Positions 33,368-41,522 of a stretch of 64,000 bases of DNA are shown piece by piece. The position numbers were made by a program, and so were the translations under genes. The stretch spans positions 1 to 64,000 of the forward strand of contig JAKSIK010000005.1 in NCBI GenBank assembly GCA_024398835.1, read 5' to 3'. The notes below the pieces were generated by a model that was not told the origin of the DNA, ran no database searches, and worked only from the letters and a program-made list of their open reading frames with translations. The DNA is from Fibrobacter sp. GTDB lineage: Bacteria; Fibrobacterota; Fibrobacteria; Fibrobacterales; Fibrobacteraceae. Every line of letters begins with the position of its first letter. Position 1 is the first letter of the stretch.

Positions 33368-34534
33368 ATGCAGTTTGCGGATAAACTTCTGGCACTTCCC
33401 ATCGTGGTGAAACTGAAAAAGTTTTTCCCGGCGATTGCGTTCCTGGCGGGCTTTGGCTGGGATTCCTGGACTCTTGGCCACAAGGTTTACGGGACGGACT
33501 TGTTGTTCCTTTTGGCCTACTATTTGGGCGCTCTCGTTTTTGTAGTGCTGCTTTCTGCGCGATTGGAACATCCTGAAGGTTGGACTCCCGAACGCATCCA
33601 GGCAGAATCCGACCATATGAAAACGGTCAAGGGAAAGCAAGCCCTTGTGGTGCGCCACCGCTTTCTAGATAGGGAATGGAGTGAAGTCTGGAAGAACCGC
33701 TTCAGTTGGGTGGTGCAGTTCTGTTTTGGTAGCTTGTTCAGCGCTCTTGTCGTGTGCTATTTCAAGAGCAGCGGCTCTCTCGCATCCTTCGTTTTGGTGC
33801 TGGTCCTTGCCTCCCTTTTGGTGGGGAATGAATTCCTTCAGAAGAAGTATGAAAGTTTCGGCTTCACTTTGGCGTTCTTCTGCCTTCTGGGAACCATGTT
33901 CATGAATTTCACCATTCCTCACTTGGTCCATCGCATTGGCTTTATCTGGTTCTTCGTCAGTACGCTTTTATCTTTTGGCGTCTGCATTCTCATTCAGAAG
34001 ATTTCCCATCGCAGTTGGAAGGTGCTGATTGCTCCTGGCATGATTAGCACCCTTTTGGTAATCGCCTACATTTTGAACTGGGTGCCGCCGGTTCCCCTGG
34101 TTTTGAAGCAGCGCATGGTTTGCCAGAATTTTGACAAGGCGACTTATTCCTGCGATGTAGATGCCCCTGGTTTTCTACAAAGGGTTGGCCTGAAAATTCC
34201 CTCGGTCCATAGAATTGATGGGAATGAGATTTATGTGGTCAGTTCCGTCTATGCTCCGGCGGAACTGAAGGCGGAGCTGGAATATCGCTGGTATTACCAG
34301 AATCCGGAAACAGGCAGTTATAGCCTAACGGACAAGATTTCCTCTGGCCGCATGATCATTCGCGGTGGCCGTGATGATGGATTCCGCAGTTTTAGCAAGA
34401 AGAGTAAGGTCCCTGCCGGCAAGTACCGCGTGGAAACTGCCTACAAGGGGGGCGCGGTTATTGGGGCTATCGCATTCGAGGTTTTTAACGAGGCTCTAGC
34501 TCCCTCGGCGTACGTCCGCGACTCGCTGAAGTAG
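33368..34534 (+). CDS. DUF2914 membrane protein
   Basis: 388 aa. About six or seven membrane helices in residues 18-235, then a soluble C-terminal domain with the DUF2914 pattern (YYQNPETGSYSLTD, MIIRGGRDDGFRSFS, PAGKYRVETAY). DUF2914 domains lie outside the membrane in several Gram-negative proteins. Function unknown. It is the last gene of the rsgA-nadD run, directly after nadD, with a non-coding AT-rich stretch following. Confidence 0.75.
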   Translation: MQFADKLLALPIVVKLKKFFPAIAFLAGFGWDSWTLGHKVYGTDLLFLLAYYLGALVFVVLLSARLEHPEGWTPERIQAESDHMKTVKGKQALVVRHRFLDREWSEVWKNRFSWVVQFCFGSLFSALVVCYFKSSGSLASFVLVLVLASLLVGNEFLQKKYESFGFTLAFFCLLGTMFMNFTIPHLVHRIGFIWFFVSTLLSFGVCILIQKISHRSWKVLIAPGMISTLLVIAYILNWVPPVPLVLKQRMVCQNFDKATYSCDVDAPGFLQRVGLKIPSVHRIDGNEIYVVSSVYAPAELKAELEYRWYYQNPETGSYSLTDKISSGRMIIRGGRDDGFRSFSKKSKVPAGKYRVETAYKGGAVIGAIAFEVFNEALAPSAYVRDSLK

Positions 34535-34667
34535 ACATAATTATGAATTGTGAGCGTTTCCAGCTTGCGATATAATTTTGCATTTTGAATTATTAATTGT
34601 GAATTGACATACCCTTTTCCTTTGTGATTATGTATTTTTCTATCGAGTAAAATTTAATGGAGTTCTT
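34535..34667 (+). promoter_or_regulatory. AT-rich promoter region before the GH5 gene
   Basis: 133 bp of AT-rich DNA with an ATTATGAATTGTGAG stretch (related to the ATTATGAATTATGAG repeats), a TTGACA at 34604-34609 and several T-rich boxes. A GGAG site lies 5 nt before ATG 34668. Confidence 0.35.
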
Positions 34668-36284
34668 ATGAATTTCTCGTCGGTAAAACCCGGTTTTTTT
34701 GTCCAAGATGGTTCCCTCTACAGTAAGGATAACGAAAAGGTCATCCTTCGCGGCGTGAACAAGATGTTCATCTGGACGGATAGGGAAGGAAAGACCATCC
34801 CGGAAATTGCAAAGACGGGCGCCAACTGCGTTCGCATTGTGTGGAATACTCGTGGCCGCGTGAGCGATTTGGATAACATCATCACCCTTTGCATCACTAA
34901 CGGCATGATTCCCATTCCGGAAATTCATGACACCACGGGCAACTGGGATCGCCTTGCTGAGGCTTTAGAATTCTGGACTCGTGATGAGACCCTGCAGCTG
35001 ATTTCCAACCATCAAGAATACCTGATTGTGAATGTAGGGAACGAGCCTGGCGCTACGGAGCAGGATCCAGAAGAATTCTTTGGCGCTTATAACCTCATTG
35101 TCACCAAGATGCGTGCGGCTGGGATTCGCGTGCCCATTATGATTGATGCGGATTTGTGGGGCCAGAATGAGAAGAACCTTTTGAATGTTGGTCCAAGGCT
35201 TTTGCAGGCAGACCCGGAACACAATCTGCTGTTCTCCATCCACATGTGGTGGCCCTCCGAAAAGCACGATGCTGAGGCGACAGGTTTTGCTACGGTTCAG
35301 GAACGCGTTACTGCCACTTTGGAAACCGCAGTGGAGAAAAAGGTGCCTCTCATTGTGGGCGAGTTTGCTCCCATGGCTGTAGGCGGAGTCCGTGAGATTC
35401 CGTACAAGCACATCATGGCGGAATGTGAGCGCCTTGGCATCGGCTGGATGGCCTGGAGTTTCGGACCGGGCAACTTCGACAGCCCAGAAATGGACATGAC
35501 GGTTCATGGCTCCTACAATACTTTGGTGGGCTGGGGCAAGGAAGTTGCTGTGGATAGCCCTCTCGGTATTCAGAACACTAGTGTCATTCCCACATTTATC
35601 CAGAACAAGAATTTCACTATTGGCTCTCAGGGTAGTGGCGTTAGTCTCATTCAGAATGGTGATTTTTCTGGTGAGAATCCGCTGGAGGGCTGGACCACGG
35701 ACTTCTGGGGTGGAAAGACGAACGTCTCTGTGGAAAATGGCGAGGTTTGCTTTGATATCGAGCAGGCCAGTGCCGAAACTTGGGGCCTTCAGTTCAAACA
35801 GCATCTTTCTCTTATCAATGGCGTGACCTACGTGTTCAGCATGCGGGCCAAGGCCGCAAAGCCGCGCACCTTGAACGTGAACATCAAGAAGGATGTGGAT
35901 GCCTATACGCCATACGCCAACGGCCGTATTCTGGACTTGAGTACCAGCTGGCAGAACTTCAGTTGGAAGTTCACCATGAAGGAAGATACCGACATGGATG
36001 CGCTCCTGATTTTTGATATGGGTGGCACTCCTATTTCTTGGTCTCTGGCTAATGTGCAACTGGTGCAGGCCCGTAGTGTGGCGGATCGTTTGAACCGCAC
36101 TTTCCAGCGCAACGTGCAGAAGAACTCTGGTTATTTTAACGCGCCTAATGGCCCCTGGCAACTGGTGCTCTATTCCGTGAATGGTGACCACCAGGAAGTT
36201 TTGGACCAGGGCAAGGGTGGCGAAGGTATGCGCGCCTACCCCAAGATTGAAAAGAGCGGAATCATGGTGGTGAAGGACCTCTAA
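34668..36284 (+). CDS. GH5-family glycoside hydrolase with C-terminal carbohydrate-binding-like domain, no signal peptide
   Basis: 538 aa. The catalytic (beta/alpha)8 domain covers about 1-320: acid/base Glu in VNVGNEPG (E126) and nucleophile Glu in LIVGEFAP (E232), as in clan-A GH5 cellulases/mannanases, with ILRGVNKMFIW at the start. Residues about 345-480 look like a CBM4/9-type beta sandwich (LIQNGDFSGENPLEGWTTDF; TYVFSMRAKAAKP; LLIFDMGG). The last part lacks an obvious domain. No signal peptide is seen and the 60 bp upstream contain no in-frame start, so it is either cytosolic or exported by another route. A secreted protein gene follows 22 bp later. Confidence 0.75.
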   Translation: MNFSSVKPGFFVQDGSLYSKDNEKVILRGVNKMFIWTDREGKTIPEIAKTGANCVRIVWNTRGRVSDLDNIITLCITNGMIPIPEIHDTTGNWDRLAEALEFWTRDETLQLISNHQEYLIVNVGNEPGATEQDPEEFFGAYNLIVTKMRAAGIRVPIMIDADLWGQNEKNLLNVGPRLLQADPEHNLLFSIHMWWPSEKHDAEATGFATVQERVTATLETAVEKKVPLIVGEFAPMAVGGVREIPYKHIMAECERLGIGWMAWSFGPGNFDSPEMDMTVHGSYNTLVGWGKEVAVDSPLGIQNTSVIPTFIQNKNFTIGSQGSGVSLIQNGDFSGENPLEGWTTDFWGGKTNVSVENGEVCFDIEQASAETWGLQFKQHLSLINGVTYVFSMRAKAAKPRTLNVNIKKDVDAYTPYANGRILDLSTSWQNFSWKFTMKEDTDMDALLIFDMGGTPISWSLANVQLVQARSVADRLNRTFQRNVQKNSGYFNAPNGPWQLVLYSVNGDHQEVLDQGKGGEGMRAYPKIEKSGIMVVKDL

Positions 36285-36306
36285 TCGTTTTATTTGGAAT
36301 TCTTAA

Positions 36307-37029
36307 ATGACTTTATCTAGAATTGTTGGAATTGCCCTTGTTGGCGTAGCCTCTCTTTTTGCAGACGACATCATTCGTTTTGTTCCAGAGCCTTATCCCA
36401 TTGGTTCTGTGGAACAGGGCGAGGTGAAGCATGTGGTTATCAAGGGTGCGAATGTGACCTCCAAGGAAATCGCTTTGGAAAATGTTATGGGTCAGGGTGT
36501 GGGAATGAGTAACTTCAAATTCCCGCAGAAGATTGCACCTAACGCTGCGGTGACCATCGAATTCGATATGGATTTTTCTGGCATGGAAGGCGAGGTGAAT
36601 CCTGTGGTGGTGATGGTGGGGACAGATGGAACGCCCTATACCGCACAGCTTACGGGAATGGTGAATGCCCCCTTCTTCTTTGGAGAAAAAATGTTCGACG
36701 CAGGCTTTTACAAAACGGGTGAAAAGCGGGAGTGGACGTTTTATGTGTGGTGCACAAACAAGCGTGAGCGGCCGGACTTGACTCTAGATTCCCTTGCTTC
36801 TCGCGAGTTCTCCATGAAGGCGAAGCCCGTGATGCTGAATGTGGACAAGCTAGACCAGATTAAGGAAGGTGGAAAGGTTCCTGGCATGAAAATCACCCTC
36901 AGTACTAAAGGCCTTCTGCGCGAGGGCTTTGAGCTGAAGCAGAAGAGCATCCGAAAAATTGTGGGCTTCAAGAGCAAGATGCACCCCAAAGCCACGCCGG
37001 AGGTGCTGGTCATTGGCTACTGGCAGTGA
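36307..37029 (+). CDS. Secreted DUF1573-like Ig-fold protein
   Basis: 240 aa. An N-terminal signal peptide (about 1-20, ALVGVASLFADD) is followed by a beta-rich region with DIIRFVPEPYPIGSVEQGEV and FKFPQKIAPNAAVTIEFDMDF, which resembles DUF1573 or similar Ig-like secreted modules. The C-terminal part is positively charged and unlike known domains. It is likely periplasmic or surface-associated. It lies downstream of the GH5 gene (22-bp gap), perhaps co-transcribed. Confidence 0.6.
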   Translation: MTLSRIVGIALVGVASLFADDIIRFVPEPYPIGSVEQGEVKHVVIKGANVTSKEIALENVMGQGVGMSNFKFPQKIAPNAAVTIEFDMDFSGMEGEVNPVVVMVGTDGTPYTAQLTGMVNAPFFFGEKMFDAGFYKTGEKREWTFYVWCTNKRERPDLTLDSLASREFSMKAKPVMLNVDKLDQIKEGGKVPGMKITLSTKGLLREGFELKQKSIRKIVGFKSKMHPKATPEVLVIGYWQ

Positions 37030-37098
37030 TAATTTGGCTTTTTTTGCCTAAATCCCTTGATTTTTTAGGCTGATTTAACTAACTTTTGCCCCACAAAA

Positions 37099-37172
37099 CG
37101 GGATGTAGCTCAGCCTGGTAGAGCGCTTGAATGGGGTTCAAGAGGTCGCTGATTCGAATTCAGTCATCCCGA
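37099..37172 (+). tRNA. tRNA-Pro (anticodon GGG)
   Basis: Acceptor CGGGATG / CATCCCG, D-arm TAGCTCAGCCTGGTAGAGC, anticodon stem CTTGA/TCAAG with loop ATGGGGT giving anticodon GGG, T-arm with GATTCGAATTC. The CCA is not encoded. A terminator follows at once. Confidence 0.93.
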
Positions 37173-37180
37173 TAAAAGAA

Positions 37181-37206
37181 AAACCGTAGCGATGCTACGG
37201 TTTTTT
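37181..37206 (+). terminator. Terminator of tRNA-Pro(GGG)
   Basis: Stem ACCGTAGC / GCTACGGT with loop GAT, A-run before and T6 after. Confidence 0.88.
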
Positions 37207-37234
37207 GCTTATACGCTTCAGTTAAAATTACAAG

Positions 37235-37924
37235 CTAGAACTCAATCAATCCTTTCTCGGCATCGGCCAGAATGACTTTGGTTGCCATCCCGATGAAGAG
37301 GCCGTGGCCCACGATGCCCACGATGTGCTCCAGGTCTCGGGCAAGTTTGTCCGGGTTCTCAATGATGCCAAAGCGGGCGTCTGCAATGAGGTTTCCGCTA
37401 TCGCTGATGACGGGGCCATCCTTACCGGGAGCGCCCATGCGGACCTTGAGTTCTCCGCCCAACTTCTTCACGCGCTCGGTAACGACTGCGATGGCACCGG
37501 GGATGATTTCCAGAGGTACCGCGAATTTCTCGCCCAATTTGTTCACCTTCTTGCCGGAGTCGGCGATGATGACATAGTTGTCTGTCATGGAGGCGACAAT
37601 TTTTTCCAGAAGATGGGCAGCACCGCGGCCCTTGATGAGGTTGCGGTCGCTGTCAATTTCGTCGGCGCCGTCAATTACCATGTCCAGGTGGGAAACTTCA
37701 CCCATTTCCTTGAGAGGAATTCCGAGACTGCGGCATTGGAGGGTGGTGCTCCAGCTGGTGCTGACGCCCGTCACCTTGATGCCTTCCTTCTGGATGCGTT
37801 CTGCCAAACGGTTCACCATGTGGGCGGCGGTGCTTCCGGTACCGAGACCGACGGTCATGCCGTCCTTGATCATGTCGGCGGCGCGAACACCTGCAGCCTT
37901 CTTCAGTTCATCCATGTTAGCCAT
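37235..37924 (-). CDS. rpiA: Ribose-5-phosphate isomerase A
   Basis: 229 aa from ATG 37924, whose A overlaps the slyD stop (TGATG); an AGGAG site lies 9 nt upstream. Seen: VGLGTGSTAAHMV, GVSTSWSTT, VIDGADEID with the catalytic Asp and ISDSGNLIADARF. It interconverts ribose-5-phosphate and ribulose-5-phosphate in the pentose phosphate pathway. An earlier Met (37933) has no usable ribosome site. Normal length. Confidence 0.92.
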   Translation of the reverse strand: MANMDELKKAAGVRAADMIKDGMTVGLGTGSTAAHMVNRLAERIQKEGIKVTGVSTSWSTTLQCRSLGIPLKEMGEVSHLDMVIDGADEIDSDRNLIKGRGAAHLLEKIVASMTDNYVIIADSGKKVNKLGEKFAVPLEIIPGAIAVVTERVKKLGGELKVRMGAPGKDGPVISDSGNLIADARFGIIENPDKLARDLEHIVGIVGHGLFIGMATKVILADAEKGLIEF

Positions 37925-38535
37925 CAGTTCCATCTCCTGTCGTTGTTGGGGTTGAAATTCTCGTCAAAGTTGTTGAACTCTTCGTCTTCCGGGTCGGGGT
38001 AACCAGTCTCCAACTCCGTAATGCTGGGAGATTCAATGGACACCACTTCCACTTCAAAAATCAGGTCTTTTCCTGCAAACGGGTGATTCCCGTCTACCAC
38101 CACGGAATCCTTGTAGATTTCCTTCACAATGTAGATGCCGTCGTTCTCGTCCTCGTCATCCCTATCCAGATTGATTCCGTCCACGAACTCGTCGGCGGTA
38201 TCCGGCAGCTGGAATTCCCGCATGTCCTCTTCCTGGAACATCTCCAGTTCCATGCCAAGCCAGAGTTCGCCCACATCCCGCAGTTCCTCCTTGGGGACAT
38301 CGATGACCAGGTCCGCCCGATAGGGACCGTAGCCTATGTCGGCGGGAATGTCGAGGGAGAATTTTTCGCCCAGGGCGCGGCCGGCAAGTCCGTCTTCCAG
38401 CCCGGGAATAATGTTGTTGTAGCCGTGGATGTAGACAAAGGGGTGGCTTGCAGGGATTTCTTCCAGAATGCGTCCGGATTTTTCCTTGAGCACGTAGGCG
38501 ATTGCCACCTTGGTTTTGTCTTGAATGACTTCCAT
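37924..38535 (-). CDS. slyD: SlyD-like FKBP-type peptidyl-prolyl isomerase
   Basis: 203 aa from ATG 38535. FKBP fold with an inserted flap: VAIAYVLKEKSGRILEE, HPFVYIHGYNNIIPGLEDGL and the second half LWLGMELEMF ... VVDGNHPFAGKDLIFEVEVVSI, as in SlyD chaperone-isomerases. The insert after about residue 115 is acidic (DRDDEDEN). The C-terminal tail is acidic/Asn-rich and lacks the His-rich metal tail of E. coli SlyD. It is translationally coupled to rpiA. It is divergent from the phosphoesterase gene with 39 bp between starts. Confidence 0.88.
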   Translation of the reverse strand: MEVIQDKTKVAIAYVLKEKSGRILEEIPASHPFVYIHGYNNIIPGLEDGLAGRALGEKFSLDIPADIGYGPYRADLVIDVPKEELRDVGELWLGMELEMFQEEDMREFQLPDTADEFVDGINLDRDDEDENDGIYIVKEIYKDSVVVDGNHPFAGKDLIFEVEVVSIESPSITELETGYPDPEDEEFNNFDENFNPNNDRRWN

Positions 38536-38562
38536 ACGGCACCCAAATCTAGAAAACTTTGT

Positions 38563-38568
38563 TAAATT
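38563..38568 (+). promoter_or_regulatory. -10-like box TAAATT, 6 nt before phosphoesterase start
   Basis: TTAAATT, 6 nt, ATG 38575. The divergent slyD start is 40 bp away, so both promoters overlap here. Confidence 0.4.
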
Positions 38569-38574
38569 ACGGCT

Positions 38575-39303
38575 ATGCTCTACGGTATTTGTTCTGATAT
38601 TCATTCCAACGGCACGGCTTTCGAGGCGGTGCTTCATTCTATGGATGATAATGGTGTTGATCGTCGTATTTGCTTAGGTGATTTGGTGGGTTATGGTGTG
38701 GATGCTGATGAATGCGTGCAGATGGCCAAGGAAAATATGGACATTTGCCTCATTGGTAACCACGATAGCGTGGCCATCAAGTATGAATCCAGTGTTGGGT
38801 TCAATCCGTATGCCAAGCAGGCCATCGAGTGGACCCAGGAACATCTATCTGCAGATTCCCTGAGCTACATGAAGAATTTGGCGTTCCTCCATGAGGAGAA
38901 CGATATTACGTTCGTTCACGCATCGCCCCTTTCACCGGCGGATTGGATTTACATCACCGATTTGGAAGATGCTCTAGACGCTTTTGATCATTTTGAAAAC
39001 CGCTACTGTTTTGTAGGGCATACCCATAGTCCCGTGATTGTGGCGAGTCGCCCCATGGCCATTCCCAAGATTCTGGATGAATACGAGTATTCCATTGTGG
39101 ATACGGAGCGCCTCTTGGTGAATGTGGGTAGTGTGGGGCAGCCCCGGGACCGCGACCCGCGCGCCAGTTGGTGCCTTTTGGATACGGAAAAGAAGAGTGT
39201 GCGCATTGTTCGGGTGGAATACGATGTGTTCAAGACCCAGGAACGGATGCGCAAGGCTGGAATGCCGGACTTTCTCGTTGAACGCTTGGCGGTTGGCCGC
39301 TAA
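38575..39303 (+). CDS. Metallophosphoesterase (calcineurin-like, YfcE-type)
   Basis: 242 aa. Metal-site motifs in order: CSDIHSN (7-12), CLGDLVGYG, LIGNHD, then FVHASP, VGHTHSP and VNVGSVGQPRD. These are the binuclear-metal ligands of the calcineurin-like family, complete. The closest families act on nucleotides, phosphodiesters or Ap4A. It overlaps rlmH by 1 nt (TAATG). Confidence 0.85.
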   Translation: MLYGICSDIHSNGTAFEAVLHSMDDNGVDRRICLGDLVGYGVDADECVQMAKENMDICLIGNHDSVAIKYESSVGFNPYAKQAIEWTQEHLSADSLSYMKNLAFLHEENDITFVHASPLSPADWIYITDLEDALDAFDHFENRYCFVGHTHSPVIVASRPMAIPKILDEYEYSIVDTERLLVNVGSVGQPRDRDPRASWCLLDTEKKSVRIVRVEYDVFKTQERMRKAGMPDFLVERLAVGR

Positions 39304-39764
39304 TGAAGTGGGTTTTAGCGGTTTTCGGCAAGGCGGGCTCTCCATTCATTGCTGATGAAGTTGAAAAATACGTGAAGCGGTTGCGCGGTTCCGCCATGCC
39401 TTTAGAAGTGGTGGAGTTGAAGGAATCCAAACTGGATGACCGCGTGCAGTCCCTGGCCCAGGAAGCGGTTCTTTTTGAAAAGAAATTCCCAAAGCACGAG
39501 TACAAGCGCGTTATTTTGTCTGAAGAGGGCAAACTGATGGACACGGTGAAACTCTCCGACACCTTGCGGGACCGTTTTCAAGGGAACATTGTTTTCCTCA
39601 TCGGTAGCGCCTATGGCATTGATGAAAATTTGAAGAAGTCTGCCGATTTGCTCCTGTCGCTTTCGCCACTCACGTTCACTCACGACCATGCGCGGGTGAT
39701 AACGGTGGAGCAACTGTATAGAGTCCAGATGGTGATGCAGAATCACCCTTATCACCACCGCTAG
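39303..39764 (+). CDS. rlmH: 23S rRNA (pseudouridine-1915-N3)-methyltransferase
   Basis: 153 aa SPOUT-class enzyme. Seen: the SAM-binding knot loop VFLIGSAYGIDENL, LLLSLSPLTFTHDHARVITVEQLYRVQMVMQ split across the end, and the family C-terminus NHPYHHR. It methylates pseudouridine 1915 in helix 69. It is co-translated with the phosphoesterase. Its last codons and stop lie in the first copy of a 47-bp direct repeat. Confidence 0.93.
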   Translation: MKWVLAVFGKAGSPFIADEVEKYVKRLRGSAMPLEVVELKESKLDDRVQSLAQEAVLFEKKFPKHEYKRVILSEEGKLMDTVKLSDTLRDRFQGNIVFLIGSAYGIDENLKKSADLLLSLSPLTFTHDHARVITVEQLYRVQMVMQNHPYHHR

Positions 39765-39802
39765 CGCTAGAATCATAAAATTTCGTCTGGCCTGCGCTAG
39801 CT
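39756..39802 (+). repeat. 47-bp direct repeat, copy 1
   Basis: Identical to 39850-39896. Its ends are inverted repeats GCTAGCGC (39760-39767) and GCGCTAGC (39794-39801), so it can form a hairpin of 8 bp with a 26-nt loop. It begins inside the last codons of rlmH, whose TAG lies in the left arm. Confidence 0.85.
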
Positions 39803-39849
39803 CTCGCTTCAATGGCTCGTTAATACTCGCCATATTCAGCTCACGGCAT

Positions 39850-39896
39850 CACCGCTAGCGCTAGAATCATAAAATTTCGTCTGGCCTGCGCTAGCT
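39850..39896 (+). repeat. 47-bp direct repeat, copy 2
   Basis: Perfect copy of 39756-39802 at a 94-bp step, with 47 bp of non-repeated sequence between the copies. Same GCTAGCGC / GCGCTAGC ends. Confidence 0.85.
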
Positions 39897-39910
39897 TTTA
39901 CCGCATTTTT

Positions 39911-39989
39911 CTATATTATGCCGCCGTCAGGGCCTATCATCCAGGTAGGTTCCTAGTCCGGCCCGACATGGCCGTAAAGGATATTTGAA
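39911..39989 (+). promoter_or_regulatory. glyS promoter and structured 5' leader
   Basis: CTATATT (39911-39917) is a -10 candidate, giving a leader of about 65 nt. Two pairings are mutually exclusive: GGGCC (39930-39934) with GGCCC (39960-39964), or the local hairpin CGGCC/GGCCG (39959-39974). No T-box motif and no glycine-riboswitch pattern is seen. Confidence 0.4.
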
Positions 39990-41402
39990 ATGGCAAAGAA
40001 AGTTCAAGATGCTCTCAAAGACATCATCTCCCTCTGCAAGCGCCGCGGATTCATTTTCCCGGGTTCTGAAATTTATGATGGCCTCGCCAACACATGGGAC
40101 TACGGTCCGTATGGCGTGGAACTGAAGCGCAACATCAAGAATCTCTGGTGGAAGAAGTTTGTGACTTCCCGTAAGGATGTGCTGGGCCTCGATAGCTCCA
40201 TCCTTTTGAATCCTCGCGTTTGGAAGGCCTCTGGCCATGTGGGCAATTTCAGTGACCCGCTGGTGGACTGCCTCGATTGCCATGAACGCTTCCGCGCTGA
40301 CCACCTCTTGGAAGACAAGTTGGGTGAAGGTTGTGTCGCTGGCAAGAACTTTGACGAAATCCACCAGATGATGATGGACAACAAGATTGAATGCCCCACA
40401 TGCGGTAAGGTCAACTGGACCAAGCCTCGCGCCTTCAATCTCATGTTCCAGACGGAAATCGGCGTTATCGAAGGCGAAGGCAACAAGGTCTACCTCCGTC
40501 CGGAAACAGCCCAGGGCATTTTCGTCGACTTCAAGAACATCGTTGACAACGTCCGCCCCCGCATTCCTTTTGGCGTGGGTCAGATTGGTAAGAGCTTCCG
40601 CAATGAAATTACTCCGGGTAACTTCATCTTCCGCACTCGCGAATTCGAACAGATGGAACTGGAATTCTTCTGCGAGCCGGGCACGGAACTGGATTGGTAC
40701 AACTTCTGGCGCAAATACTGCTTCGACTGGCTGGTGAACGACCTCCATGTTACAAAGGAAAAACTCCGCCTCCGCGAACATGCCAAGGAAGAATTGAGCC
40801 ACTACTCCAATGGTACCACCGATGTGGAATACGACTTCCCGTTTGGTTGGGGCGAACTCTGGGGCATTGCAAGCCGTACCAACTACGACCTCACGCAGCA
40901 CCAGAATGAATCCAAGGTGAAGCAGGAATTCATCGACCCGGTGAACAACAAGCGCTATATCCCGTATGTTGTGGAACCGTCCCTCGGTGTGGAACGCTTG
41001 CTCCTCGTGCTCCTCTGCGACGCCTACGAAGTCCAGAAGCTTGAAAACGATGAACGCACCGTTCTCCACTTTGATCCGAAGATTGCTCCGGTGAAGGTTG
41101 CAGTGCTTCCTCTGGTGAAGAAGGGCAAGGTGAAGGAACAGGCTGAAGAAATTTACAACAAACTTCTCGGTCGCTGGAATGTGGAATATGACGAAACGCA
41201 GTCCATCGGTAAGCGCTATCGCCGTCAGGATGAACTGGGAACTCCGTTCTGCGTCACAGTGGACTTCGACACTGTTGGTGAAGGCGAATGCGATCCGGCC
41301 AAGCTTGGCTTTGTGACGGTTCGTGAACGTGATTCCATGAAGCAGGAACTGGTGAAGATTGACGAACTGGAAGCATACCTGGCTGCAAAGCTCGGTTGCT
41401 AA
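39990..41402 (+). CDS. glyS: Glycyl-tRNA synthetase (homodimeric type)
   Basis: 470 aa, class II synthetase of the alpha2 type used by Gram-positives, archaea and eukaryotes. Seen: RRGFIFPGSEIYDGLANTWDYGP split at the N-terminus, a zinc-like pair CLDCHE and CPTCGK, motif 2 RTREFEQMELEFF, EYDFPFGWGELWGIA, and motif 3-like PYVVEPSLGVERLLL, with an anticodon-binding domain at the end (AVLPLVKKGKVKEQA). Codons favour C-ending forms, in line with high expression. It follows the 47-bp repeats. Confidence 0.95.
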   Translation: MAKKVQDALKDIISLCKRRGFIFPGSEIYDGLANTWDYGPYGVELKRNIKNLWWKKFVTSRKDVLGLDSSILLNPRVWKASGHVGNFSDPLVDCLDCHERFRADHLLEDKLGEGCVAGKNFDEIHQMMMDNKIECPTCGKVNWTKPRAFNLMFQTEIGVIEGEGNKVYLRPETAQGIFVDFKNIVDNVRPRIPFGVGQIGKSFRNEITPGNFIFRTREFEQMELEFFCEPGTELDWYNFWRKYCFDWLVNDLHVTKEKLRLREHAKEELSHYSNGTTDVEYDFPFGWGELWGIASRTNYDLTQHQNESKVKQEFIDPVNNKRYIPYVVEPSLGVERLLLVLLCDAYEVQKLENDERTVLHFDPKIAPVKVAVLPLVKKGKVKEQAEEIYNKLLGRWNVEYDETQSIGKRYRRQDELGTPFCVTVDFDTVGEGECDPAKLGFVTVRERDSMKQELVKIDELEAYLAAKLGC

Positions 41403-41522
41403 GTTGATTGGCGTGAGCCAATCAACAGTTATGAATTATGAGTTATGAGATAAAGTAAGGCGCCAGAGTCTCTACTATAATTCTCGTAATTCGTACTTCA
41501 TAATTAAAAAGGTCTCTCGGTG
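41403..41522. repeat. Intergenic with ATTATGAATTATGAG-type repeat
   Basis: The 20-mer TTATGAATTATGAGTTATGA at 41429-41448 recurs at 59137-59156. A partial, imperfect inverted relative lies at about 41478-41506. The sequence is AT-rich and non-coding. Confidence 0.5.

Noticed and set aside
39756-39896. CRISPR array
   Set aside because: Only two repeats with one spacer, the repeats themselves have inverted ends of the REP type, the first overlaps a coding end, and there is no cas gene.
39921-39974. Signal recognition particle RNA
   Set aside because: It lacks the GGAA-type symmetric-loop motif of SRP RNA; best described as the glyS leader.
39905-39989. T-box or glycine riboswitch before glyS
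   Set aside because: No T-box sequence (AGGGTGG/ACCGCG) and no tandem glycine aptamer; only simple alternative hairpins are visible.
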